NCBI GenBank assembly: GCA_029210325.1
Contig: JARGPU010000001.1
Coordinates: 258,126 to 322,125 of the forward strand
From: Alcanivoracaceae bacterium
GTDB lineage: Bacteria; Pseudomonadota; Gammaproteobacteria; Pseudomonadales; Alcanivoracaceae
DNA length: 64,000 bases
Reading direction: 5' to 3'
Part shown: positions 56,802 through 64,000 of the stretch, piece by piece
Layout: every line of letters begins with the position of its first letter
Numbering within the stretch: the stretch's first letter is position 1
Program-made: the position numbers and the translations under genes
Notes under the pieces: generated by a model
What the model was told of the DNA's origin: nothing
Databases searched by the model: none
What the model saw: the letters and a program-made list of their open reading frames with translations, nothing else

Positions 56802-57173
56802 ATGAATTCTCCCGGTTCCAGGCAGTTCCCTCGCAGTCACCGATTGCTCAGTCCGTCTGAATTCAAGCCCCTTTTTGATAATCCGCAATGGCGTGCTAGC
56901 AGCCAGCATTTTCTTTTACTGGTTTCAAAAAATGACCTCGCCGCTGCGCGGCTCGGCATCGTAATCGGCAAACGCCGGGTTAAACGGGCCGTGGATCGTA
57001 ATCTGCTGCGCCGTTTGATGCGGGAATCATTCCGCCATCTGGGGCCTGAACTAGCTGGTTTGGACATCGTCATACTGGTCCGTGCAAACATAGACCATCC
57101 CGAAAAAGAAGCCTTCGCGGCCCAACTGGGTAAAGTCTGGAGCAAGCTGCTTGCCAAGCGTGCTGCGGACTGA
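56802..57173 (+). CDS. rnpA: Ribonuclease P protein component
   Basis: Protein subunit of RNase P, 123 residues, which aids tRNA 5' processing. The RNR motif lies in RRVKRAVDRNLLRRLMRESFR, following RLGIVIGKR. yidC begins 42 bases after its stop; the yidD gene that commonly lies here is absent. Confidence 0.96.
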   Translation: MNSPGSRQFPRSHRLLSPSEFKPLFDNPQWRASSQHFLLLVSKNDLAAARLGIVIGKRRVKRAVDRNLLRRLMRESFRHLGPELAGLDIVILVRANIDHPEKEAFAAQLGKVWSKLLAKRAAD

Positions 57174-57215
57174 GAAACTGCCCGCCGCTTTTCTCGCCGA
57201 TATGTTGAACCCGCT

Positions 57216-58946
57216 ATGGAAATCAAGCGCGCCCTTGTTTTGACCGCAATCGCCGTGGTCGCCTATATGATGATCCTCGCCTGGCAGCGTGATTATGGTC
57301 ACGCCTCCACGGTGGCTAATACTCCGACGACTGAACAGGTCTCTTCGCTGCCTGAGCTTCCAGCAGCGAGCCTGGAGGCGGTTCCAGAGGCCTCTGACAT
57401 CCCCGTGGCCACAGCAGCTGACATGGGCATGACGCCGGCACAGATTGCACCTACGGCGCCGGCAGAGGACGACAGACTGATACGCATCAGTACGGACGTT
57501 TTCCAGTTGGAGATCGACCGGCTGGGTGGTGATATCGTCCGCGTGGCATTACCTGAATATCCCCTCCATGCCGAAACACCGGATCAGCCCTTCCTGCTGA
57601 TGCAGCGTGACAGCACGCATAAATACGTAGCACAGAGTGGTTTGATCGGACCGAACGGCACTGACACCTCTGAGGGCAGGCCAGTATGGCAAGCCAGCCA
57701 GTCGAGCTATCGTCTGGACGAGCGTGATAACGAACTCAACGTGGACCTGACCCTGCAGCAGGCCGGCGGTGTGACATTGGTAAAACGCTATACCCTTGAG
57801 CGGGGAAGCTATCTGGTGCGCCTATCCCACATCGTTCGCAATAGTGGCGATGCGACTTGGCAGGGCGCGTTGTATGGCCAGATTCGTCGTGATGGCGGTG
57901 GCGACCCCAGCGGCTCCAAGGCCGGCTTTGTACCAATGCCTACCTATCTGGGCGCTGCTTACTGGTCCAGTGACAAGCCTTACAACAAACTACCGTTCAA
58001 AGACATCAAAGAAGAGTCTTTGAAAATAGCTGAGGATGCTGGCTGGATTGCCATGCTCCAGCACTACTTCCTCAGCGCCTGGGTACCGGACCGGCTGCAG
58101 AAACACACTTACAGTGCTACTTGGCTTTCGGCAACTGACGAGTACTTGTTGCGCTTCGTATCACCTGTGGTGAGCGTCGCCCCGGGCACAGAACAGGTAC
58201 TATATTCAGAGTTTTACGCCGGACCGAAACAACAGGATGTACTGGAAAGTATCAGCCCCGGTTTGAATATGACGGTGGATTACGGCTGGCTATGGTTTAT
58301 CTCCCAGCCCATCTTTGCTGTGCTGATCTTCCTGCAAAGCGGCCAGATCACTCTGTTTGGCAATAGCTTTGATCTGGGCGCCGGGGTAGGCAACTGGGGC
58401 GTCGCAATTATTCTGTTGACCATGCTGCTTAAAGGGTTGTTCTTTAAGCTGTCCGCATCCAGCTATCGTTCCATGGCGAAAATGCGAAAAGCGGCTCCGG
58501 AGATGACCCGCATCCGTGAGCAGTACAAAAATGATCGCCAGAAGCAGCAGATGGAAACCATGAAGCTGTTTCAGGAGCAGAAGATCAACCCGCTGGGTGG
58601 CTGTTTGCCAGTACTAGTACAGATGCCAGTTTTTATCTCGCTGTATTATGTGCTTCTCGAGTCGGTGGAACTTCGCCAGGCTACCTTCCTGTATTTGAAT
58701 GATCTGTCGATCATGGACCCCTGGTTTATTCTGCCGTTGTTGATGGGCGCGTCGATGTGGTTCCAGATGCGTCTGAACCCGGCACCGGCGGACCCGACTC
58801 AGGCCCAGGTGATGAAATGGATGCCGGTGATCTTCACTGTCTTCATGCTGTGGATGCCTTCTGGTCTGGTACTGTACTGGTTGACCAATAACCTGCTGTC
58901 CATCGCTCAGCAGTGGTTTATTACTCGAAAAATCGAAAACGAATAA
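57216..58946 (+). CDS. yidC: Membrane protein insertase YidC
   Basis: Inserts and folds inner-membrane proteins, alone or with SecYEG. The 576 residues show an N-terminal transmembrane helix, a large periplasmic domain (about 30-350) and five C-terminal helices, with LTMLLKGLFFKLSASSYRSMAKMR, GGCLPVLVQMPVFISLYYVL and MPSGLVLYWLTNNLLSIAQQ. A short G/C hairpin (58955-58981) lies before mnmE. Confidence 0.98.
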   Translation: MEIKRALVLTAIAVVAYMMILAWQRDYGHASTVANTPTTEQVSSLPELPAASLEAVPEASDIPVATAADMGMTPAQIAPTAPAEDDRLIRISTDVFQLEIDRLGGDIVRVALPEYPLHAETPDQPFLLMQRDSTHKYVAQSGLIGPNGTDTSEGRPVWQASQSSYRLDERDNELNVDLTLQQAGGVTLVKRYTLERGSYLVRLSHIVRNSGDATWQGALYGQIRRDGGGDPSGSKAGFVPMPTYLGAAYWSSDKPYNKLPFKDIKEESLKIAEDAGWIAMLQHYFLSAWVPDRLQKHTYSATWLSATDEYLLRFVSPVVSVAPGTEQVLYSEFYAGPKQQDVLESISPGLNMTVDYGWLWFISQPIFAVLIFLQSGQITLFGNSFDLGAGVGNWGVAIILLTMLLKGLFFKLSASSYRSMAKMRKAAPEMTRIREQYKNDRQKQQMETMKLFQEQKINPLGGCLPVLVQMPVFISLYYVLLESVELRQATFLYLNDLSIMDPWFILPLLMGASMWFQMRLNPAPADPTQAQVMKWMPVIFTVFMLWMPSGLVLYWLTNNLLSIAQQWFITRKIENE

Positions 58947-58954
58947 AATGTGTC

Positions 58955-58981
58955 TTCCCTCCCCCTGAAGGGGGGAGGGAA
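58955..58981 (+). repeat. C/G-rich hairpin between yidC and mnmE
   Basis: Perfect 11-base arms TTCCCTCCCCC and GGGGGAGGGAA with a five-base loop, 8 bases past the yidC stop. No T run, so it is more likely an mRNA-stabilising or attenuating hairpin. Confidence 0.6.
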
Positions 58982-58992
58982 ACCATTAACTC

Positions 58993-60366
58993 ATGACTGA
59001 CTCTCAGGACACCATTGTTGCTGTCGCCACTGCCCCGGGAAAGGGAGGCATAGGCATTGTTCGTCTGTCCGGTGCCAAAGCGTCAACAGTTGCTGCCAAG
59101 CTTCTCCCTACCAGCGCTAATCTGCTGCCCCGCCATGCCCATTTTTCTGCCTTTGTAGATCCCCATGGGGAGAAGATTGATGAAGGCATCGTATTGTTTT
59201 TTCCGGGACCGAACTCCTTTACCGGTGAAGATGTAGTTGAGTTTCAGGGACATGGTGGCCCGGTTATTCTTGATCAGGTTGTACGTCATTGTATTGCCCA
59301 TGGAGCCCGACAGGCCCGCGCCGGAGAGTTTTCCATGCGTGCGTACCTGAATGACAGAATTGATTTAACTCAGGCGGAAGCTATCGCTGATCTGATTGAT
59401 GCAGGTAGTGAAGCCGCAGCGAAAGCGGCGATAAATTCTTTACAGGGTGACTTCTCTAAAGAAGTAAACCGACTAATTGCCGCCTTGATTCAACTACGCA
59501 TGTATGTCGAGGCAGCTATTGATTTCCCGGAAGAGGAAATTGACTTCCTCAGTGATGGCAAGGTGAGTGCTGATCTTAAAAGCCTTGTTGCGACCACTGA
59601 GCAGGTCCTTGTTACCGCAAGACACGGTCGGCTGCTAAGAGAAGGGATGACAGTGGTGATTGCCGGCCGCCCAAATGCTGGCAAGTCATCATTGCTAAAT
59701 GCTTTGGCTGGCCACGACGCAGCTATCGTTACTGATATTGCCGGCACTACCCGCGATGTACTACGAGAGACCATTCAGATTGATGGACTGCCGATCAATA
59801 TTATCGATACGGCCGGATTACGGGAATCACCGGATGTGGTCGAGCGAGAAGGTATTCGTCGTGCATGGGCGGAAATCGAAAGAGCAGATATCTTACTGGT
59901 GCTTGCTGATGTGAACCAGACCGGTCCTGTTATTACCTCTCTGGCTAATGTACTCCCTGATGACGATCAGCGCTTATCCCGCCTTGCCATGCCCACGCTT
60001 CTGATACTGAATAAAACCGATCTTCTAACGGCAAATAGTTTGCCAGAGACGGAGATGGAGACTATCGCCATTTCTGCAAAGAGCGGTTTTGGCCTTGATG
60101 AGCTCAGGGAAAACCTGAAGAGAAGAGTGGGTTATCAAGCCACAAGTGAAAGCAGATTTTCCGCCCGACGACGGCACCTTACTGCGCTTGAGTCAGCGCT
60201 TGATTCGCTACGTCGCGGTGCTAGTCAGCTTATCGAACATCAGGCTGGAGAGTTACTTGCGGAAGATCTTCGCGCTGCCCAACAGGCTATGGAGGAAATA
60301 ACCGGGGCCTTTAGTGCTGATGATCTTCTTGGGAGAATATTTTCCAGCTTTTGCATCGGAAAATAA
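58993..60366 (+). CDS. mnmE: tRNA modification GTPase MnmE
   Basis: With MnmG it adds the cmnm5 group to U34 of certain tRNAs. The 457 residues have the N-terminal folate-binding domain ([13 protein letters not shown]), the G domain ([35 protein letters not shown]) and the invariant C-terminal FCIGK. mnmG does not follow in this window; a leftward cluster converges instead, with an imperfect hairpin in the gap (about 60378-60416). Confidence 0.98.
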   Translation: MTDSQDTIVAVATAPGKGGIGIVRLSGAKASTVAAKLLPTSANLLPRHAHFSAFVDPHGEKIDEGIVLFFPGPNSFTGEDVVEFQGHGGPVILDQVVRHCIAHGARQARAGEFSMRAYLNDRIDLTQAEAIADLIDAGSEAAAKAAINSLQGDFSKEVNRLIAALIQLRMYVEAAIDFPEEEIDFLSDGKVSADLKSLVATTEQVLVTARHGRLLREGMTVVIAGRPNAGKSSLLNALAGHDAAIVTDIAGTTRDVLRETIQIDGLPINIIDTAGLRESPDVVEREGIRRAWAEIERADILLVLADVNQTGPVITSLANVLPDDDQRLSRLAMPTLLILNKTDLLTANSLPETEMETIAISAKSGFGLDELRENLKRRVGYQATSESRFSARRRHLTALESALDSLRRGASQLIEHQAGELLAEDLRAAQQAMEEITGAFSADDLLGRIFSSFCIGK

Positions 60367-60432
60367 AAGTTTAAAAAGCCCGACGCTGCGTGGGGGGAGG
60401 GGAGTGCAGCGCCGGGAAAGTCAAACATAGAC

Positions 60433-61461
60433 TCAGCGCTTAGCCAGTTCCCTGCTATCGCTACATTCCGCCCGAGCCGAATCCATTCGGCAGCGAACAT
60501 TGCGTAGCAGGGACATCATATCCTTGCTGTATACACCTTGATCGGTTAATTCAATGCGGGCATCGCGCATCATCTCGTCGTAGCGAAGCCGGTCATCATC
60601 CGATATCTCGATCCACCATTTCTCATCCACTTCGTTTTGTGCAGTCTCGATAACCCGCATAGCTTGCTCAAAAACAGTATTGGAAAAGTACTTCCGAGAC
60701 CAGGCGGCAAAGTCTGGAGTGAACTTATTCTCTCGAGCAATAACTTGCATGGTTAGCTGCCCAAGAGTGTAGTCAATAATTCCGCCGTCCGGTTGCATCC
60801 CTTTATAGAGCTCTAGTGCGCTATAGGCCAGTACAGGAGCGAAGCAAATATCAACACTGTTATTGTTGAAACGTCCGGCAAAGTTGGTGATATCGGACAT
60901 TACCGGTGACATACCAACTCGGGATGCCATTTTACCCTGGGCCTCATCGTAAGACATAACAGCAATAGATTTTCCTGCCAGCGCGTTGACATTGTTGATG
61001 GCCTGATCCTTAACAAAAAGATAAGCAGCTCCCATGGGGCCGACTCCAAGAACTTCGAAAGCTCCTTGCTTTAGCTGAGCGGTGATCTTTTCTTTGCCAC
61101 TGGCGATAACCTGAATGACCGTACGCAGTGCCTCGTAATCGGGCACTGCGCCGATAGAGTCGAGACTACCGGTAAAGTTATTAAATTGCCGGCCACGAAT
61201 GCCGGTAAGCACTGCAGCGTCACATTGAGACGCTTTTAGGTCCTCTGCTGCAATGCTCTCGTCGGTATACACCTTCAGGTCAATTTCGTACCCCTGGGCT
61301 GAAGCGGCGGTAGCGTAATCGCGCATGATGTTGTATTGGTCGCCAGCGGTGCCAATAATGTCAAAAACGCAAATAGTACGCTGCACAGTATTAGCCTGTA
61401 GGCCGGCGGATATCGGCAACAATAGTGCTGCCGCTACAGGGAAAAGTTTTCGTAATAGCAT
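60433..61461 (-). CDS. AdeT-like periplasmic solute-binding protein
   Basis: A 342-residue exported protein: signal peptide (LLRKLFPVAAALLLPISAGLQA) and a periplasmic-binding fold similar to the AdeT1/2 or TRAP DctP groups (ICVFDIIGTAGDQYNIMRDY; YTDESIAAEDLKASQCDAAVLTG; YLFVKDQAINNVNALAGKSIAV; GQLTMQVIARENKF). The ligand is unknown; AdeT was first linked to drug efflux in Acinetobacter, but a solute-binding role is more plausible. No permease is visible in the window. It lies downstream of a lipoprotein gene and an Ig-like-domain gene on the same strand. Confidence 0.8.
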   Translation of the reverse strand: MLLRKLFPVAAALLLPISAGLQANTVQRTICVFDIIGTAGDQYNIMRDYATAASAQGYEIDLKVYTDESIAAEDLKASQCDAAVLTGIRGRQFNNFTGSLDSIGAVPDYEALRTVIQVIASGKEKITAQLKQGAFEVLGVGPMGAAYLFVKDQAINNVNALAGKSIAVMSYDEAQGKMASRVGMSPVMSDITNFAGRFNNNSVDICFAPVLAYSALELYKGMQPDGGIIDYTLGQLTMQVIARENKFTPDFAAWSRKYFSNTVFEQAMRVIETAQNEVDEKWWIEISDDDRLRYDEMMRDARIELTDQGVYSKDMMSLLRNVRCRMDSARAECSDSRELAKR

Positions 61462-61499
61462 TGAAGCTCTCCTTACGTGAGAAAAATATTCGCGCTCTT

Positions 61500-62513
61500 T
61501 TAGAGCAATCCGTCTATATCGAGCACGGGCGAGTTCTTTGGTGCGTCATCCCAGAAAGTACCCAATGATCTGAATGGTGTGCGCTTTCCGGTAGCGTCCG
61601 CCCACATGCGGTGAGACACACCTAAAATCAGTTCGCCGGCAATAGCATCCAGCAAGGCGTACTCTTCGTTAAGATTTTCGTTGTTAGCAGAAAACTCTCG
61701 AATGCCGGTTCTAAGCCGGGATTGATTGTCAACGCTATAAGCGGATATGACATATAATGCACTTGCTAAACGTATACCGCTTTGGAATCCGATCTGAGTT
61801 GAGTTTTCCAACTCTTGCCACGCATCAGCACCTTGTGGAGCAAGCATGGGCAGAATATTCCATAGAGCAGCACGGGTAGCCTGCGGTACACCCCACCATT
61901 TTTTGTTATCCAGACAGGACGCACCACGTTCCACCTTGGCGGCAACATCTCTGGGAACAGCAACGGCAGTTTCCGCCGTGGAGTCGTTGAGTAGAGATTG
62001 GACACCGGCGATCAGCCCGACCATCCAGACCAGCTCATCAAAATCACTACGCAGGCGCGGACAGCTTCCCTCAGCGGGCTCCCCATAGACTGACACAGTT
62101 CGCCGATAGGCTTCATAAAGACGCCTTGCAGCCTGCTCGGCGTGAGCCTTTTGCTCAGAGCGTGCGTCTTGCGCTTCGGTTACGTCGCCACGCTTCATGG
62201 CACGCATATAACGTAACTCGGCGTCGAGAGCTTTTGACTCCGAGCATGTGGCGGCGGAAACGAATACCAATGGAGCGAGCTTGTCGGGCTTTGATCCTAC
62301 TTGACTAAATGACATCAGCAGGGGCGTCAGTGACTCACCGGTGGCGCAAGCCATGCCGACATCCCGGTAAGTCATCAAGTGGGGAACCAGTTCATTCTTG
62401 CCATAGCTAACTAAAACGTCGCCGGTACCTTTGTAGACCACCGTGCAGCCGGATATGAAGGTAGTGGCCAGCACAATCAGGCTGCCCCGTCTGATACGTC
62501 TAGAAAACTTCAT
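61500..62513 (-). CDS. Lipoprotein, possibly TRAP-associated TatT-type
   Basis: A 337-residue lipoprotein (signal ending FISGC, Cys23), mainly helical. GDVGMACATGESLTPLLMSF and RYMRAMKRGDVTEAQDARSEQKAH suggest similarity to TatT-type (TRAP T-component) helical proteins, from memory only. TatT proteins form trimers with DctP-like binding proteins, which would fit the AdeT-like neighbour. Spacing of 38 bases to that gene supports one transcript. Confidence 0.55.
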   Translation of the reverse strand: MKFSRRIRRGSLIVLATTFISGCTVVYKGTGDVLVSYGKNELVPHLMTYRDVGMACATGESLTPLLMSFSQVGSKPDKLAPLVFVSAATCSESKALDAELRYMRAMKRGDVTEAQDARSEQKAHAEQAARRLYEAYRRTVSVYGEPAEGSCPRLRSDFDELVWMVGLIAGVQSLLNDSTAETAVAVPRDVAAKVERGASCLDNKKWWGVPQATRAALWNILPMLAPQGADAWQELENSTQIGFQSGIRLASALYVISAYSVDNQSRLRTGIREFSANNENLNEEYALLDAIAGELILGVSHRMWADATGKRTPFRSLGTFWDDAPKNSPVLDIDGLL

Positions 62514-62549
62514 TATTGTTCCCCTTCATTAACAATAGTGGTGGTGAGA

Positions 62550-64000
62550 TCAGCGTTTCACCGAGCCGGATAGTACATTCAGGATTACTTCGCCCATGGG
62601 TAGCGTTAGCTCAACGTCAGCATTAAGTACGCCAGCAGCGGACAAGTTCACCAGAACGACAATCGGAGTTTCAGTAGCCAGCGCGATACTCATTCGCCCA
62701 TCATCGATAAACTCAACATCCCCACGAACATCGGTGGTAAAGCCATAACTGCGCTGGTTGTGAGCAAGGGTTATCGGTGCGCCAAGAACTCGAGCAACAG
62801 CATTAAGGCGTGGCCCATCGATATAGCCATTCAGAGTTGCCAGAAAGCGGGGGCCGTCAACACCCTCTACAATCCATCCTTCACCAAACCCTGATTCACC
62901 CGGATCGCAGCGACGAATTGGCGCAGATTCTGCCGGTGATGGTGCTGCGGCACCCGTCCGAGCATCGCATTGATAACGAAGGCGCATAATCAATTCACCA
63001 CTATCCGTCGGATCTGCGGTAGTAAGTGGCTCAAGTGTCGTTCTCGCGTAGGCGAGGAAGTTGCTGGTGAGTAAGGCCGTTGGGTGCAGATAGACGAGAA
63101 TACCGCCATTACTGGCGACCTCTGGTGGCAGCGGGGAGCGCGCAACAGCGGCTGCTTCGCCAGCATCGAGAAATCCGACGACTTCAGCACCCAGCGTCCC
63201 GGTGGCATATATATAGGAATCCTCCGGGCAGCTATCACCGATAGGACAGCCGATATTTGCCTCGGCCACTTGGCCGCCCACATCGGTTACCGTGATTCGG
63301 GCGCTATTCTTGAGGTACTCAGGATCATCGACCGCATTTTCTTCGCCGGGATCACGGCGACTGTTACTGTTAACGTCCGCGGTAGGAAGGTTGGATAGCT
63401 TTGTTAGTACAGAAGAGCTAGCAGGTACGCCGCGGAAAAAGATCTCCAGGTCCTGACCGCCTCCATTCAAGGCAGGTGTGTTGGCCAAGGAAGTAGACAG
63501 AACTCTGGTCTTCAGAGGCAAGCCCGTGGCGGAGCAGATGGCAGCCGCTGGATTACAGGTCGAGGACGCAGGGTTACCGTTAGAGCGTAATGTGTAGCGA
63601 TATAGTGATCCGTCGCTCCATGGCTGATCTGGAGTAAACACGATTTCCCGCTCGCGAACCTCAAGACGACCATCGACGGCAGCAATGCTTGTTTCAGCTG
63701 CGTCTACCTCTTCAACCAAAAAAGTGCTACCGGCAACAATACTTGTCGGGTCCATAACCTGGGAGAAGCTCACTTGAATGCTGCGATCCGCCGGCATCAA
63801 AGCCAATGGAAGGCGGTCATCGGTGGTCTGACCGCCATTGCAACGACCGGCATTGTTGTTGGCAAGATCACGTGCCACGGTGACGCAAGGGAAGCCGGGA
63901 TATGCTTGTAGTGCTACCGGTGAGGCGGGTTGATTTGCAGCGTAGAACGGCATGCTAAACGATAACGTTTGCTGCGGCAGCGAATTGCCGTTTAGGTCCG
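62550..64000 (-). CDS. Large exported protein with Ig-like domain, N-terminus outside window
   Basis: The frame is open to the window end, so the start lies beyond it; 483 or more residues are visible. About 40 residues after the first in-window methionine is a bacterial Ig-like (SbsA/Big_5-type) domain: ADRSIQVSFSQVMDPTSI, DGRLEVREREIVFTPDQPWSDGSLYRYTL. Several cysteine pairs (CNPAAAIC, CPIGDSC) suggest disulfides and an extracytoplasmic location. The rest is beta-rich and I cannot assign it. It leads the leftward cluster with the lipoprotein and the AdeT-like protein. Confidence 0.7.
   Translation of the reverse strand, partial: DLNGNSLPQQTLSFSMPFYAANQPASPVALQAYPGFPCVTVARDLANNNAGRCNGGQTTDDRLPLALMPADRSIQVSFSQVMDPTSIVAGSTFLVEEVDAAETSIAAVDGRLEVREREIVFTPDQPWSDGSLYRYTLRSNGNPASSTCNPAAAICSATGLPLKTRVLSTSLANTPALNGGGQDLEIFFRGVPASSSVLTKLSNLPTADVNSNSRRDPGEENAVDDPEYLKNSARITVTDVGGQVAEANIGCPIGDSCPEDSYIYATGTLGAEVVGFLDAGEAAAVARSPLPPEVASNGGILVYLHPTALLTSNFLAYARTTLEPLTTADPTDSGELIMRLRYQCDARTGAAAPSPAESAPIRRCDPGESGFGEGWIVEGVDGPRFLATLNGYIDGPRLNAVARVLGAPITLAHNQRSYGFTTDVRGDVEFIDDGRMSIALATETPIVVLVNLSAAGVLNADVELTLPMGEVILNVLSGSVKR

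Noticed and set aside
60526-60533. TGTATACA palindrome as a further GntR operator
   Set aside because: It lies inside the AdeT-like coding region, encoding ordinary residues, as do similar strings at 11950 and 61266.

Overview
The window is ordinary gammaproteobacterial chromosome around the replication origin, with one small accessory island. Gene content and order (rpmH-rnpA-yidC-mnmE on one side of an AT-rich gap, dnaA-dnaN-recF-gyrB on the other, then plsC-glyS-glyQ-tag, and further off fmt-def-LysM-dprA-tsaC-hemF-aroE) match the origin neighbourhood of Pseudomonas and Oceanospirillales. An AdeT-type solute-binding protein cluster and a lipid- and ester-oriented gene set make a marine hydrocarbon degrader such as Alcanivorax my best guess for the organism. 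That is inferred from memory of gene order, not from a search. I see no rRNA, tRNA, CRISPR array or insertion sequence.

Layout. 1-8.7 kb: fmt (cut by the window edge) and def run leftward. Rightward genes are a LysM protein, dprA, tsaC, hemF, aroE, prlC and yheV, interrupted by a leftward gamma-carbonic anhydrase. 8.7-18.4 kb: trmB, a small unknown gene, a MATE pump and a ribbon-helix-helix protein; then a leftward operon (double DSBA-like fusion, MAPEG, DUF423, thiS, thiG), argA-ilvD, and a cold-shock protein. 18.5-24.2 kb: a long leftward run (two M16 peptidases, rsmD, yheT, a GerW/YtfJ-like protein, ychJ, an ICMT-like methyltransferase). 24.3-27.0 kb: ftsY-ftsE-ftsX.

27.0-30.3 kb is the accessory island, lying where rpoH usually follows ftsX. 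It is visibly richer in A+T than its neighbours. It holds a translationally coupled pair, a MazG-like nucleotide pyrophosphohydrolase and a 731-residue protein fusing a GIY-YIG nuclease, a Schlafen-type DUF2075 helicase and a LexA-like S24 peptidase, followed by a HigBA-type toxin-antitoxin pair. The large protein keeps a candidate Ala-Gly self-cleavage site and a Ser/Lys dyad at LexA-like spacing. This suggests a DNA-damage- or phage-responsive defence effector and is the most interesting thing in the window.

30.3-39.5 kb looks catabolic: acyl-CoA dehydrogenase, GntR regulator, chromate-type transporter, an HCCA-isomerase-like protein, a DUF4336 protein, OsmC, two alpha/beta hydrolases, a VOC protein and HMG-CoA lyase. 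Similar short palindromes before the dehydrogenase and in the VOC/HMG-CoA lyase gap hint at shared GntR control. 39.5-46 kb: LpxO-like hydroxylase, envelope and hypothetical proteins, an MFS-acyltransferase fusion, a sugar acetyltransferase, a DUF4197 lipoprotein and tag. 46-60.4 kb: glycyl-tRNA synthetase, plsC, the replication genes, the origin region and rpmH to mnmE. 60.4-64 kb: a leftward cluster of an AdeT-like solute-binding protein, a lipoprotein and an Ig-like-domain protein cut by the window end.
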